Assembly (NCBI RefSeq): GCF_000577615.1
Contig: NZ_CBXX010000001.1
Location: forward strand, 310,001 to 374,000
DNA from: Herbaspirillum sp. RV1423
Lineage (GTDB): Bacteria; Pseudomonadota; Gammaproteobacteria; Burkholderiales; Burkholderiaceae_D
DNA: 64,000 bases
Direction of reading: 5' to 3'
A program made the translations under genes and the position numbers. The notes beneath the pieces were generated by a model. It saw only the letters and a program-made list of their open reading frames with translations. It did no database searches and had not been told where the DNA came from. Positions 7,640-16,656 of the stretch are shown here, one piece after another. Position 1 is the stretch's first letter. Each line of letters starts with the position of its first letter.

Positions 7640-9036
7640 CAGGCGGTCCTCTTGATGGCGAAACTGTTGACGTAGGCGTCGGCCTTGGCCGGGTCGAACT
7701 CCTTGCCCATGATCTTGTACTTGCGATAGGCGCCGTCCGGCACCTGCTGGCCGAGTTCCTTCATGTACTTCTTGGCGTCGGTCAGCAGCAGCACGCGCTC
7801 GGCGATGCCCTTGTAATCGACGTCGCCTTTGACGTAACCCCAACGCTTCATCTGACTCAGTATCCACACCGCCATCGAATCCCACGGCACCGGATCGAAG
7901 TCGGCGCGGCCCGGCACGTTCCTGACGTTGCCCAGACCGTCGGCAAAGCGGCCGGTCAGCACCTGCTCGACGACCGTCTCCGGCTGATTCAGATACGCCG
8001 CCGGCGAAATCACCTTGGCCACCAGCGAACGATTGGCCGGATCGCGCGCCATGGCGGCGGCGGTCAGCACGGCGCGGAACAAGGCTGCGAAGGTGTTCGG
8101 ATTCTGCTTGACGAAATCTTCCGACATGCCGAAGGCGCAGCAGGGATGCCCGTCCCAGATTTCCTTCGAGAGGATGTGGATGAAGCCGACCTCGTCATAC
8201 ACCGCACGCTGGTTGAACGGATCGGGGCCGAGGAAGCCGTCGATGTTGCCGGCGCGCAGGTTGGCCACCATTTCCGGCGGCGGCGTGACGCGGATCTGTA
8301 CGTCGCGGTCCGGATCGAGGCCGTTCTCGGCGAGGTAATAGCGCAGCAGGAAATTGTGCATCGAATACTCGAACGGCACCGCGAACCTGAAGCCCTTCCA
8401 TTGCCTGGGATCACGCTTGTCCTTGTGCTTGACGTGCAGCGTGATGGCCTGGCCGTTGATATTCTGGATCGTGGCGATGCGCATCTGCACCGGATTGCTG
8501 CCCACCCCCATCGACATCGCGATCGGCATCGGCGACAGGAAGTGCGAGGCGTCGTGTTCCTTGTTGATCATCTTGTCGCGGATCAGCGCCCAGCCGGCGG
8601 TTTTGTTGAGCGACACGTTGAGGCCCTGCTTGCGATAAAAGCCGAGCGGGTCGGCCATGATCAGCGGTGCGGCGCACGTGATGGCGATGAAACCGATCTT
8701 GAGGTCCTTCTTTTCAATCGCGCCGTTCTTCTCCTGCGCCATGGCCTGCAAGGCGCCCAGCGGGAACATGCCGGCGATCGCCGCGCGCGCCGTGTTCACG
8801 CCGACCGCGCGCAGGAAGTCCCGGCGCTGCGCCGCCTGCGGGAACAGCGCGCGCATCACCGATTCTTCCACCACGTCGTTGCTCAACTGCTCGGCGTCCT
8901 GCGCGCGCGCCTGCAGCAAGCGCTGCTGCTCATCGTCATGGGCAATCTGGTCGGCATGTTTGCCGCAGGAGCAGGTGTTGCCTGCGCGCTCGGCATCGTA
9001 AGTGTGGAAGATGGTGCTGTCGATTTCTTTTGGCAT
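7639..9036 (-). CDS. NrtA/CmpA-family binding protein with Tat signal behind a Cys-rich N-terminal extension
   Basis: This 465-residue nitrate/cyanate-type substrate-binding protein feeds the ABC importer encoded downstream. The binding domain begins near residue 105 and contains typical NrtA-like segments such as MADPLGFYRKQGLNV and RAGNIDGFLGPDPFNQ. A twin-arginine motif QRRDFLRAVG sits at residues 70-79, followed by a hydrophobic stretch ending in an AMA-like cleavage site near 100. The roughly 70 residues before it include C22, C24 and H27 (TCSCGKH). ATG 9036 is chosen because the whole extension keeps coding-type codon use. It is the first gene of the importer-cynS operon. Confidence 0.85.
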   Translation of the reverse strand: MPKEIDSTIFHTYDAERAGNTCSCGKHADQIAHDDEQQRLLQARAQDAEQLSNDVVEESVMRALFPQAAQRRDFLRAVGVNTARAAIAGMFPLGALQAMAQEKNGAIEKKDLKIGFIAITCAAPLIMADPLGFYRKQGLNVSLNKTAGWALIRDKMINKEHDASHFLSPMPIAMSMGVGSNPVQMRIATIQNINGQAITLHVKHKDKRDPRQWKGFRFAVPFEYSMHNFLLRYYLAENGLDPDRDVQIRVTPPPEMVANLRAGNIDGFLGPDPFNQRAVYDEVGFIHILSKEIWDGHPCCAFGMSEDFVKQNPNTFAALFRAVLTAAAMARDPANRSLVAKVISPAAYLNQPETVVEQVLTGRFADGLGNVRNVPGRADFDPVPWDSMAVWILSQMKRWGYVKGDVDYKGIAERVLLLTDAKKYMKELGQQVPDGAYRKYKIMGKEFDPAKADAYVNSFAIKRTA

Positions 9037-9129
9037 GGATTCCCCCGGCGTGATTGAGTTGAAGTAACGACCTCATCACGTGCAAGGGTCTTGCCAGATT
9101 GTTTTTCCGCGTCATCGACAGACGACGCC

Positions 9130-9149
9130 TTGTAGTGGAACGACTACAA
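9130..9149. promoter_or_regulatory. Dyad operator candidate upstream of the cyanate/nitrate operon
   Basis: TTGTAGT and ACTACAA form a perfect 7-bp inverted repeat separated by GGAACG, 94 bp before the binding-protein start. This arrangement suits a dimeric LuxR/NarL-type response regulator such as the one encoded immediately upstream. The link to that regulator is inference. Confidence 0.5.
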
Positions 9150-9180
9150 AGCACTATCAAAGCGACAACTCAAGAATAGG

Positions 9181-9825
9181 TCAGACAGGCAGCAACTGAT
9201 GCCGCACGGCGTACATGGCAATGCCGACATCGTTGCCGGCGCCGGTCTTTTCGAGGATGCGACTGCGGTAGGTGCTGACGGTATTGGGACTCAGCGTGAG
9301 CTGATCGGCGATCTCCTTGACGCTGCGCCCGGCGGCGATCAACTGGAACACCTGGTATTCGCGATGCGACAGCGTCTCGTGCGCGGCGCGCTGGGTGCCG
9401 GCGGAACGCACACTGAGTTCGGCCGCCAGCGTCTCGGCCATGTGCGGACTGACGTACACGCCGCCGTCGGCGGCCTTGCGGATCGCCGCCACCAGTTGCT
9501 CGGTGTCGGCGCTCTTGTTCAGATAACCCGCGGCGCCGAGCCGGTAGCAGCGCGCCGCATATTGTTTCTCGGGATAGGTCGACAGCATCAGCACCGGCAG
9601 GCGCGGCATCTCCTGCTTCAACTGGCGCAGCACGTCCAGCCCGTCCTGATGCGGGATCGCGATGTCCAGCAAGACCAGATCGATCGCCTCCACGCGCGCC
9701 TTGCGCAGCACTTCGGGACCGTCGGCGCATTCAGCCGCCACCTCGATATCGGGGGTGTCGGCCAGGATCTGCTTGAGGCCCTCGCGCACGATGCGATGGT
9801 CGTCGCACAGCAGAATACGGATCAT
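9181..9825 (-). CDS. NarL/LuxR-family two-component response regulator
   Basis: This 214-residue regulator has an N-terminal receiver domain with the acidic pair in CDDH and the phosphorylation site Asp54 (LLDIAIPHQD). A C-terminal LuxR helix-turn-helix follows (LSHREYQVFQLIAAG, then LSPNTVSTYRSRI). I start it at ATG 9823-9825 because AAGGAAAAC provides a ribosome binding site; an in-frame ATG seven codons earlier lacks one. It is encoded 54 bp after its cognate kinase and just before the importer-cynS operon on the same strand, so control of that operon is likely. Confidence 0.9.
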   Translation of the reverse strand: MIRILLCDDHRIVREGLKQILADTPDIEVAAECADGPEVLRKARVEAIDLVLLDIAIPHQDGLDVLRQLKQEMPRLPVLMLSTYPEKQYAARCYRLGAAGYLNKSADTEQLVAAIRKAADGGVYVSPHMAETLAAELSVRSAGTQRAAHETLSHREYQVFQLIAAGRSVKEIADQLTLSPNTVSTYRSRILEKTGAGNDVGIAMYAVRHQLLPV

Positions 9826-9879
9826 GGTTTTCCTTGTGGCTGTCATTGTTGCCGTCGTTATTGCTTTTGCATGCCCTTC

Positions 9880-11115
9880 TTATACATCGCTCCTGAGCGG
9901 CAAGACAAGGCGCACTCGCGTACCCCGGTTGACGCCTGCGCCGCCGCTTTCCGGTGCAACATCCGCACCATCAATGGCGTTTTCGATGCTTAACGCGCCA
10001 GCAAAGTGCAAGGCCCGCTCGCGCATGCCCATCACGCCATACGATCTGGGGTTCGCCAACGCCGCCGCCGGCACGCCGATGCCGTTGTCCTCCACTTCCA
10101 TCTCCAGTTGCCGCGGCGTCAGGCGCACGGCGATCCTCACCGCGCTTGCTTGCGAATGCTGCGCCACATTGCTGAGCATTTCCTGGAAGATACGAAACGC
10201 CGCCGTCGCGAGCGTGCCTTGCGGCGCAAACGCCTGCGGCGAAATGTCGAAACCGACTTCGCACGGCAGCTCGGTCGCTTCGGAAAATTCCTGCACCTGC
10301 CACTCCAGCGCCGCGATCAAGCCCTGGTGATCCAGGATGCTCGGCCGCAAATCGGTGATGATGCGGCCGACGTTATCGACCGCCGCCTCGATCAGCCGGT
10401 TCATGCTCGCACACTTGCGCGCCACCGGTTCGCGGTCGGCGACACGGCTCGCCATCCAGTTCACGTCGAGCTTCAGCGCTACCAGCAAACTGCCCAGTTC
10501 GTCATGAATCTCGCGCGCAATGCGCGTGCGTTCATCCTCGCGCACCGAATGCGCATGCGCCGACAGCTCGCGCACCTGCATCAGCGCCGCCGACAACTCG
10601 CGCGTGCGCTCGGCCACACGCTGCTCCAGCTCTGCCTTGGCGCGCTGCAACTGCTCCTCGGCCAGTCGCCGCTTGGAAATATCGCTGAACGTGATGACCG
10701 CCCCGCGCACCTGCCCGCCGTCGACGATCTGATACGAGGAATATTCGGTGGGAAACGCGGTTCCGTCGGCGCGCCAGAACACCTCCTGATCGACCCGACA
10801 AGATTCGCCCTTGCGGAACGCCTTCAGGATCGGACATTCCTCTTCCGGATAATGGCCGCCGTGTTCATGGCTGTGATGGACCAGCTCGTGCATGTTCTTG
10901 CCCAACACCTGCTCGACCTGATAGCCGAGCATTTCCGCCCCGGCGCGATTGATGAAGGTGCAGCGGCCGTCGAGGTCGATGCCGTAGATGCCTTCGCCGG
11001 TGGAGTCCAGCAGGAGGGTCAGTTTGTCGCGCAGCAGGGTTGCATCGCTGGAACCCTGCGCGACAGAAGTGATCTGTCCGATCGATTTTATTTCAGTAGG
11101 GGCGAACATCTGCAT
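9880..11115 (-). CDS. PAS-domain sensor histidine kinase (NarX/HisKA_3 type)
   Basis: The kinase has a PAS domain at about residues 30-150 (DSTGEGIYGIDLDGRCTFIN), a coiled-coil linker, a HisKA_3 domain with the phospho-acceptor His in AREIHDELGSLL, and a C-terminal ATPase domain with VEDNGIGVP and GVMGMRERA. There is no membrane segment, so it senses a cytoplasmic signal, possibly redox or a small ligand through PAS. The open frame runs much further upstream but crosses the divergent DUF4259 gene and loses homology. I take one of the ATGs at 11107-11115, giving about 411 residues; the exact start is uncertain. Confidence 0.85.
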   Translation of the reverse strand: MQMFAPTEIKSIGQITSVAQGSSDATLLRDKLTLLLDSTGEGIYGIDLDGRCTFINRAGAEMLGYQVEQVLGKNMHELVHHSHEHGGHYPEEECPILKAFRKGESCRVDQEVFWRADGTAFPTEYSSYQIVDGGQVRGAVITFSDISKRRLAEEQLQRAKAELEQRVAERTRELSAALMQVRELSAHAHSVREDERTRIAREIHDELGSLLVALKLDVNWMASRVADREPVARKCASMNRLIEAAVDNVGRIITDLRPSILDHQGLIAALEWQVQEFSEATELPCEVGFDISPQAFAPQGTLATAAFRIFQEMLSNVAQHSQASAVRIAVRLTPRQLEMEVEDNGIGVPAAALANPRSYGVMGMRERALHFAGALSIENAIDGADVAPESGGAGVNRGTRVRLVLPLRSDV

Positions 11116-11300
11116 TCCGGGTTCTATGGGTACGGAATGACGTGCAAAGCGCATGCCAGTATCACGCCACCCGCTTCCCATGCCGGCCCGTGCTAATATC
11201 CCTGAGGATCTCACGTTGCCCTCTTCGCTGAAACAAGGAGATTGCTGGTATCTCCCTGGCCTGTACACAGCATCCGGATAATCCCTTATTGGAGAAATAC

Positions 11301-11714
11301 ATGGGAGCTTGGTCACACGAGTCGTTTGGTAACGATGATGCTTGCGATTTCGGGTCTGACCTTCAGGATGCCGACGATCTGTCGATGGTCGAAGAAGCGC
11401 TCGACGCCGTTGTGGAAATCGGCAACGACTATCTCGAGGCGCCGGAAGCATCAAGGGCGATTGCCGCTGCTGAAGTAGTGGCAAGACTGCAAGGTAACTG
11501 GGGAAGCCGCGACGCCTACTCGGAGACCGTGGATGCATGGGTCGAGAACAAGAAGCTGGTTCCCGATCCGATGCTCGTACAAAAAGCCGATGAAGCAATC
11601 GAGCGTATCCTGGCCGAGCCGTCGGAGCTGTTGGAGTTATGGCTGGAATCCGACAACAGCGACGTGTGGATGAAGTCGGTGCTGGATTTGAGAAGCAGGC
11701 TGTCCCCGCAGTAG
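11301..11714 (+). CDS. DUF4259 domain-containing protein
   Basis: This 137-residue protein begins MGAWSHESFGNDDACDF, the hallmark start of DUF4259, a family of unknown function in many bacteria. It is acidic and helical, with no signal peptide or membrane segment. ATG 11301 is preceded by GGAG at good distance; an upstream TTG in frame is less likely. It is monocistronic, diverges from the histidine kinase and ends at a strong bidirectional terminator. Confidence 0.8.
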   Translation: MGAWSHESFGNDDACDFGSDLQDADDLSMVEEALDAVVEIGNDYLEAPEASRAIAAAEVVARLQGNWGSRDAYSETVDAWVENKKLVPDPMLVQKADEAIERILAEPSELLELWLESDNSDVWMKSVLDLRSRLSPQ

Positions 11715-11728
11715 CCGGAATACAAAAA

Positions 11729-11773
11729 GCCAATGCCGCCTTCAGCGGGAGCCGAAGGCGGCATTGGCGTTTT
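11729..11773. terminator. Strong bidirectional terminator
   Basis: GCCAATGCCGCCTTC (11729-11743) and its perfect complement (11754-11768) form a 15-bp stem with a 10-nt loop, followed by TTTT and preceded by AAAAA. It serves the convergent DUF4259 and SDR genes. Confidence 0.9.
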
Positions 11774-11799
11774 CGTCGGCGGAAGGACATGCCGCAACA

Positions 11800-12570
11800 T
11801 CAGGGCATGTACTGCCCGCCATTCACATCGATGATCTGCCCGGTCACATACCCCGACAACTCATCCGACGCCAGGTACAGGAATGCGCCGTCGCATTCTC
11901 GCGGATCGCCGATGCGACCCATCGGGATGGTCTTGCGGAACGACTCCAGTTGTTCCGGCGTGGTGAAACGCTCCTGGAACGGCGTCATGATCACGCCCGG
12001 CGCCACCGCGTTGACGCGGATGTGATCCGGCTGCAGCTCCTTTGCCATGCCGCGCGTGATGGTGCTGACGAAGCCTTTCGACGCGGCATAAATTAATGCG
12101 CCGGGGCCGCCGCCGTGGCGCGCCGCGACCGAAGTGACATTGATGATGTTGCCGCCGCCCTGCTTGCGCATGACCGGAATCACGGCGCGCGTGAACGCCA
12201 CCACCGAGCGCGCGTTGATCTGCACGACTTCGTCGAACAGGTCGTCGCTGATTTTTTCCAGCGCCTCGCGCTTGACCAGGCTGCCGGCGTTGTTGATGAG
12301 CACGTCGATGCGGCCGAGTTGCTCGACCGCACTGGCGACAGCCTTGTCGATGGCCTTGCTGTCGCGCACGTCGGCGCCGATGGTGATGGCCTTGCTTTCA
12401 CCCTTGCCGCCCTTGCGGATGTCTGCGGCGACGGCTTCGGCTTCGCTTGCGGACTTGTTGTAGTGGACCACGACATGCGCGCCCCTGGCGCCGAAGGCGC
12501 GTGCCGCCGATGCGCCGATGCCGGTGCTGGCGCCGCTGATGAAGACGACTTTTCCTGCCAAATCTTTCAT
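11800..12570 (-). CDS. SDR-family NAD(P)-dependent oxidoreductase
   Basis: A classical 256-residue short-chain dehydrogenase. The cofactor motif is GASTGIG (near residue 12), the NNAG motif follows, and the catalytic Ser/Tyr/Lys set appears as the TSVAA segment and YAASK. The usual C-terminal SDELSGYVTGQIIDVNGG is complete. HYNKSASEAE after the second strand suggests NADP use, as in glucose-1-dehydrogenase-like and 3-oxoacyl-ACP-reductase-like enzymes; the substrate is unknown. ATG 12570 has an AGGAGA ribosome binding site. It lies 169 bp downstream of a FadR-type regulator on the same strand, which probably controls it. Confidence 0.88.
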   Translation of the reverse strand: MKDLAGKVVFISGASTGIGASAARAFGARGAHVVVHYNKSASEAEAVAADIRKGGKGESKAITIGADVRDSKAIDKAVASAVEQLGRIDVLINNAGSLVKREALEKISDDLFDEVVQINARSVVAFTRAVIPVMRKQGGGNIINVTSVAARHGGGPGALIYAASKGFVSTITRGMAKELQPDHIRVNAVAPGVIMTPFQERFTTPEQLESFRKTIPMGRIGDPRECDGAFLYLASDELSGYVTGQIIDVNGGQYMP

Positions 12571-12739
12571 TGCTGTTCTCCTGGGGAAATTGACTGACAA
12601 CGTGAACCAAAGGTGAGTCACGTTCCGGCTCGTTTCAACGGTTTGTATTCTGTGAGGGCCGGACTATTTTTTCTTCTGAGCAAATCGGGATTCATTGTGG
12701 CGCATTTTCGAAATACAGGTGCGAGCGCCGGCAAAACCA

Positions 12740-13459
12740 TCAATCGTGCACCGATTCGTCCTTGTTCTCCGCCGCCCCGCGATACGCGTCGCGCACGCGG
12801 ATGAGGTGGGTGCGCATGGCTTCGGAAGCGCGTTGCGGATGGCGTGCCTTCAGCGCAGCCAGGATGTCGCGGTGGTCTTGCAAGCTGCGCTCGAGCGTCG
12901 CCGGGATGCGCGAGGTAATGCTGCGGCTCTTCTTGCCAAGCAGGTAGAGGCTGCCCGCGATGCTTTGCAGGAAAGGATTGTCGCAAGCCTCGATGATGGC
13001 TTCGTGGAACTCGACATCGGCGGCAGAGAAAGCGGCCGGGTCGCTCAGCAGGCGCGCTTCGTCCTCGACGTTGCGGGAGAGGCGTTCCAGTTCTTCTTCC
13101 GGCATGTGCGTGGCGGCCAGCGCGGCGACGCCGGTTTCGATGATCATCCGGGCATCGAACAATGCTTCGAGCGTGCCGGCGTTGAGGTCGATGATCATTT
13201 CCAGCGGTTCGAGCAGTTCGCGCGTTTCGAGTTTGCCGACGAAGGTGCCCTCGCCTTGGCGGATACGCAGCAAACCCAGCAGCGCCAGTCCACGGATCGC
13301 TTCACGCACGGCCGGACGACCTACGCCCAGCATGGCCGCCAGTTCGCGCTCGGGCGGAAGCTGTTGGCCGGGCTTGAGCAAGCCGCTGCGGATCATGGTG
13401 AGCAGACGCTGCGCCACCTGCTCGGAGATGGATTTTTGTACGATGGGATCGAAGGACAT
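12740..13459 (-). CDS. FadR/GntR-family transcriptional regulator
   Basis: This 239-residue regulator has an N-terminal GntR winged helix (LPPERELAAMLGVGRPAVREAIRGL) and a C-terminal FCD ligand-binding domain with the metal-binding type residues spread through DARMIIETG, EFHEAIIEA and HRDILAALKARH. FCD regulators typically respond to carboxylic acids such as lactate, pyruvate or sugar acids. A TGGT-N3-ACCA operator lies 44 bp before its start, consistent with autoregulation. Its likely targets are the downstream SDR gene and itself. Confidence 0.9.
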   Translation of the reverse strand: MSFDPIVQKSISEQVAQRLLTMIRSGLLKPGQQLPPERELAAMLGVGRPAVREAIRGLALLGLLRIRQGEGTFVGKLETRELLEPLEMIIDLNAGTLEALFDARMIIETGVAALAATHMPEEELERLSRNVEDEARLLSDPAAFSAADVEFHEAIIEACDNPFLQSIAGSLYLLGKKSRSITSRIPATLERSLQDHRDILAALKARHPQRASEAMRTHLIRVRDAYRGAAENKDESVHD

Positions 13460-13502
13460 GGAATGTGCTGGTTATATTGCCCGCGGCTCAATGGCGAGCC
13501 AG

Positions 13503-13513
13503 TGGTAAGACCA
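13503..13513. promoter_or_regulatory. FadR-type operator upstream of the GntR regulator
   Basis: TGGTAAGACCA fits the TGGT-N3-ACCA consensus bound by PdhR, LldR and related FadR-subfamily regulators. It lies between the regulator start (13459) and the aldo/keto reductase stop, which fits autoregulation. Confidence 0.55.
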
Positions 13514-13633
13514 TTGGGTATGCAGAGAATAGGTGCGACCTCCACGTGTGTCAAGCGCGGCTTCCCCAATAGTCAAACCTTTTGCCTGACGTTATGGCAA
13601 TACAAGCCGCGACGTTCAGTCGCGGCACAAGCC

Positions 13634-14605
13634 TCAGGGTGCGCTGGCCTGATCCAGTTGACGGATGGCGTCATCGTCCAGTGAAAGCTGCGTCGCAGCG
13701 ATCAGCGCATCCATCTGTTCCAGCGACGTGGCGCTGGCGATCGGCGCGGTGATGCCGGGACGCGCGATCAGCCATGCCAGCGCCACGCTGGCCGGGGTGC
13801 TGGCGTATCGACCGGCGACGGCGTCGAGTGCGGCGAGGATGCGCAGGCCGCGCGGGTTCAGGTAGTTCTGCGTCTTGCCACCGCGCGTGCTCTTGCCGAG
13901 GTCTTTCTCAGAACGGTATTTGCCGCTGAGGAAACCGCTGGCGAGCGAATAATAATTGATGACGCCGATACCTTCCTTGAGGCAGTACTGTTCAAGATTG
14001 TTTTCATAATCGGCGCGGGAATACAGGTTGTATTCCGGCTGCAAGGTCTGGTACAGCGGATAGCCGTGTTCGAGGCTGATCTTGCGCGCCTGGTCCAGCC
14101 TGTCGACGCCGTAATTGGAGGCACCGATCAGGCGCACCTTGCCCTGCTGCACCAGCTCACCGTAGGTTTGCAGCGTCTCTTCCAGCGGTGTGCTCCGGTC
14201 ATCGGCATGCGATTGATAGAGGTCGATGTAATCAGTCTGCAGGCGCCTGAGCGAATCCTCGACGGCGCGCCTGATGTAAGCCGCGGACAGGCCGACCTTG
14301 CCGTCGCCCATGTCCTTGCCGACCTTGGTGGCGATCACCAGCTTGTCGCGTTTGCCGCTTTGCCTGATCCATTTGCCGATCACGGTTTCAGACTCGCCGC
14401 CCTTGTTGCCGTCGGCCCAGCGCGAATAGACATCGGCGGTGTCGACCAGGTTGAGGCCGGCGTCGACGAATTTGTCGAGCAGGGAAAATGAGGTCGCTTC
14501 GTCCACGGTCCAGCCGAACACATTGCCGCCGAACGCCAGCGGTGCGACTTCAATGGAAGAGTTGCCCAGTTTGCGATGTTTGGCTTGCTTGCCGGTCATG
14601 GTCAT
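13634..14605 (-). CDS. Aldo/keto reductase
   Basis: This 323-residue NADPH-dependent oxidoreductase has the aldo/keto reductase barrel. The catalytic tetrad is visible as Asp and Tyr in DTADVYS, Lys in IATKVG and His in QSHADD. The cofactor-binding C-terminus includes SNYGVDRLDQA and IASATSLEQMDAL. CGGAGA precedes ATG 14605. The substrate is unknown. It could be transcribed with the FadR-type regulator downstream, but 174 bp with an operator separates them. It diverges from the antiporter gene. Confidence 0.9.
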   Translation of the reverse strand: MTMTGKQAKHRKLGNSSIEVAPLAFGGNVFGWTVDEATSFSLLDKFVDAGLNLVDTADVYSRWADGNKGGESETVIGKWIRQSGKRDKLVIATKVGKDMGDGKVGLSAAYIRRAVEDSLRRLQTDYIDLYQSHADDRSTPLEETLQTYGELVQQGKVRLIGASNYGVDRLDQARKISLEHGYPLYQTLQPEYNLYSRADYENNLEQYCLKEGIGVINYYSLASGFLSGKYRSEKDLGKSTRGGKTQNYLNPRGLRILAALDAVAGRYASTPASVALAWLIARPGITAPIASATSLEQMDALIAATQLSLDDDAIRQLDQASAP

Positions 14606-14760
14606 TGCGAGATCTCCGTATGCCGAAAAATAATGATTCTATGCCCGATCCGCTTTTGCCGCCGGACACCCTCTCAGGCTCTATACTTACAGTCAGGATC
14701 GCATCGCCTCCGGCTGCACCGTTCTCCTCATCGTCTCATTTTTCTTTTGTCTGCTTGCCG

Positions 14761-16434
14761 ATGGAAATCGTCTTTACCGTTTTAATCCTCTTGCTGGCCG
14801 TCGCCGTCTCCGGCGTGGCCGCGCGTCTGGCGCCGTTCAAGCTGCCGTTGCCGCTGTTCCAGATCGGCCTGGGCGCGGTGCTGGCGCTGCCGCTGTTCGG
14901 CCTGCGCATCAGCTTCGATCCGGAACTGTTCCTGCTGCTGTTCATCCCGCCGCTGCTGTTCACCGACGGCTGGCGCATGCCCAAGCGCGAATTCTTCCGG
15001 CTGGCGCAGCCGATCCTGGCGCTGGCGCTGGGCCTGGTGCTGTTCACGGTGGTCGGCGTCGGTTATTTCATCCACTGGATGATTCCCGTGATCGCGCTTC
15101 CTTCGGCATTTGCCCTGGCGGCCGTGCTGTCGCCCACCGACGCCGTGGCGGTGGCCTCCATCATCGGCAAGGGACGCCTGCCGCCGACCATGCAACACGT
15201 GCTCGAAGGCGAAGCGCTGATGAACGACGCGTCCGGCCTGGTGGCGTTCAAGTTCGCCATCATCGCGGTGCTGTCGGGCACCTTCTCGCTGCTCGACGCC
15301 GGCATCAGCTTCACGCTGATTTCCATCGGCGGCATTGCGATCGGCCTGATCGTGGCCTGGGGCTTCGGCCTGATCCGCCGCAAGATCATCGAATGGAGCG
15401 GCGACGAACCCGGCATCCAGGTCGTGCTGCTGCTGCTGATCCCGTTCACCGCTTATATCTTCGCCGAACATTTCGGCTTGTCGGGCATCCTGTCGGCAGT
15501 CGCCGCCGGCATGCTGATGCCTTATATCGAAACCGCCGGCGCCGAATCGGCGGCCACGCGCATGCAGAGCCAGAGCATCCTGACCATGCTCGAATTCGTC
15601 TTCAACGGCATGTCGTTCATCCTGCTCGGCTTGCAGTTGCCGGGTATCGTCAGCCTCGCGCATCTCGACGCGAAAATGGCCGGCAACGTGCCGGTGTGGC
15701 ATCTGTTCGCCTACATCGCGGCGATCACGGCGGCGCTGATTGCGCTGCGCTTCATCTGGGTGTGGTTCAACCTGCGCCTGCGGCGCTTCTCCGATGCCCT
15801 GCGCGGGCAGCGCGCCAAACGGCGCTATTTCGACGTGCGCCTGATCAGCATCACCTCGCTGGCCGGCGTACGCGGCGCGATCACGCTGGCCGGCGTGATG
15901 TCGATTCCGCTGCTGATGCCGGATGGCCGCGCCTTTCCGGCGCGCGACCTGCTGATTTTCCTGGCCACGGGGGTGATCATTTTCTCGCTGCTGAGCGGCA
16001 GTTTCCTGTTGCCGTGGCTGTTGAAAGGCCTGCAGCTCGACGCCGAAAACCTGCGTCGCCGCAACGAAGGAATGCTGGCGCGCCTGCGTGTTTCCGAAGC
16101 CGCCGTGCGCGGCATCGAAGAAGCGCAGGAACGCATCGGCGCGCAGCTTGACCAGGATGACCTGGCCCTGCTGACCGAAGTCAGCGGCAGCCTGCTGGCG
16201 ACTTATCGCATGCGCATGGATGCTGAAAGCGGCTCGGAAGAAACCCACCGCGTCGCCAACCGCTTCAAGCAGTTCGAACGCGAACTGCGACTGGAAGCGA
16301 TCCGCGCCGAGCGTCGCGAGGTCCATCGCCTGCGCGCGGAACAACAGATCAACGACGAAACCTTCCTGGCGCTGATCAACCAGATCGACCTGGCTGAAAC
16401 CTGGCTGCTGGGGTCGCTCAGCGCCTCGCATTGA
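14761..16434 (+). CDS. CPA1-family sodium/proton antiporter (NhaP/YjcE type)
   Basis: This 557-residue inner-membrane antiporter exchanges sodium or potassium for protons. About twelve hydrophobic segments span residues 1-430. The ion-binding core is recognisable in LSPTDAVAVASI and EGEALMNDASGLVAFKF, with the ND pair of CPA1 antiporters. A 130-residue hydrophilic tail with charged helices follows. I start it at ATG 14761, where the first transmembrane helix begins; the longer frame upstream has no homology. It diverges from the aldo/keto reductase and is monocistronic. Confidence 0.9.
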   Translation: MEIVFTVLILLLAVAVSGVAARLAPFKLPLPLFQIGLGAVLALPLFGLRISFDPELFLLLFIPPLLFTDGWRMPKREFFRLAQPILALALGLVLFTVVGVGYFIHWMIPVIALPSAFALAAVLSPTDAVAVASIIGKGRLPPTMQHVLEGEALMNDASGLVAFKFAIIAVLSGTFSLLDAGISFTLISIGGIAIGLIVAWGFGLIRRKIIEWSGDEPGIQVVLLLLIPFTAYIFAEHFGLSGILSAVAAGMLMPYIETAGAESAATRMQSQSILTMLEFVFNGMSFILLGLQLPGIVSLAHLDAKMAGNVPVWHLFAYIAAITAALIALRFIWVWFNLRLRRFSDALRGQRAKRRYFDVRLISITSLAGVRGAITLAGVMSIPLLMPDGRAFPARDLLIFLATGVIIFSLLSGSFLLPWLLKGLQLDAENLRRRNEGMLARLRVSEAAVRGIEEAQERIGAQLDQDDLALLTEVSGSLLATYRMRMDAESGSEETHRVANRFKQFERELRLEAIRAERREVHRLRAEQQINDETFLALINQIDLAETWLLGSLSASH

Positions 16435-16448
16435 TTCAATGCATTCCC

Positions 16449-16551
16449 CCGTCGTCCTGACGAAAGTCAGGACTCAGCGGCGTGAAGCAGCGGACGATCG
16501 ATATGCCAGCCTCGGTACGACGCTGGGCCCCAGCCTTCGCTGGGACGACGG
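16449..16551. repeat. Composite dumbbell palindromic repeat, copy 2
   Basis: It starts CCGTCGTCCTGACGAAAGTC and ends TTCGCTGGGACGACGG, the same arms as copy 1 at 869, but with a longer and more diverged centre. It lies 14 bp after the antiporter stop codon. Confidence 0.75.
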
Positions 16552-16608
16552 AGGGTTATGGCAGGCTGCGGTTAATTGCTGGAAAGCCCAAAAACTGAAC
16601 GATAAAAA

Positions 16609-16641
16609 AACGGCGTCATGCCCATCGCATGACGCCGTTTT
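16609..16641. terminator. Bidirectional terminator
   Basis: AACGGCGTCATG and CATGACGCCGTT form a perfect 12-bp stem with a 7-nt loop, flanked by an A run and a T run. It ends the phosphatase gene and probably also the antiporter transcript. Confidence 0.85.
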
Positions 16642-16656
16642 CATATGAGCGAAAAA

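Noticed and set aside
9880..11790. The histidine-kinase frame open for 636 codons
   Set aside because: The first 220 or so codons cross the divergent DUF4259 gene and its terminator and show no domain; the kinase starts near 11109-11115.
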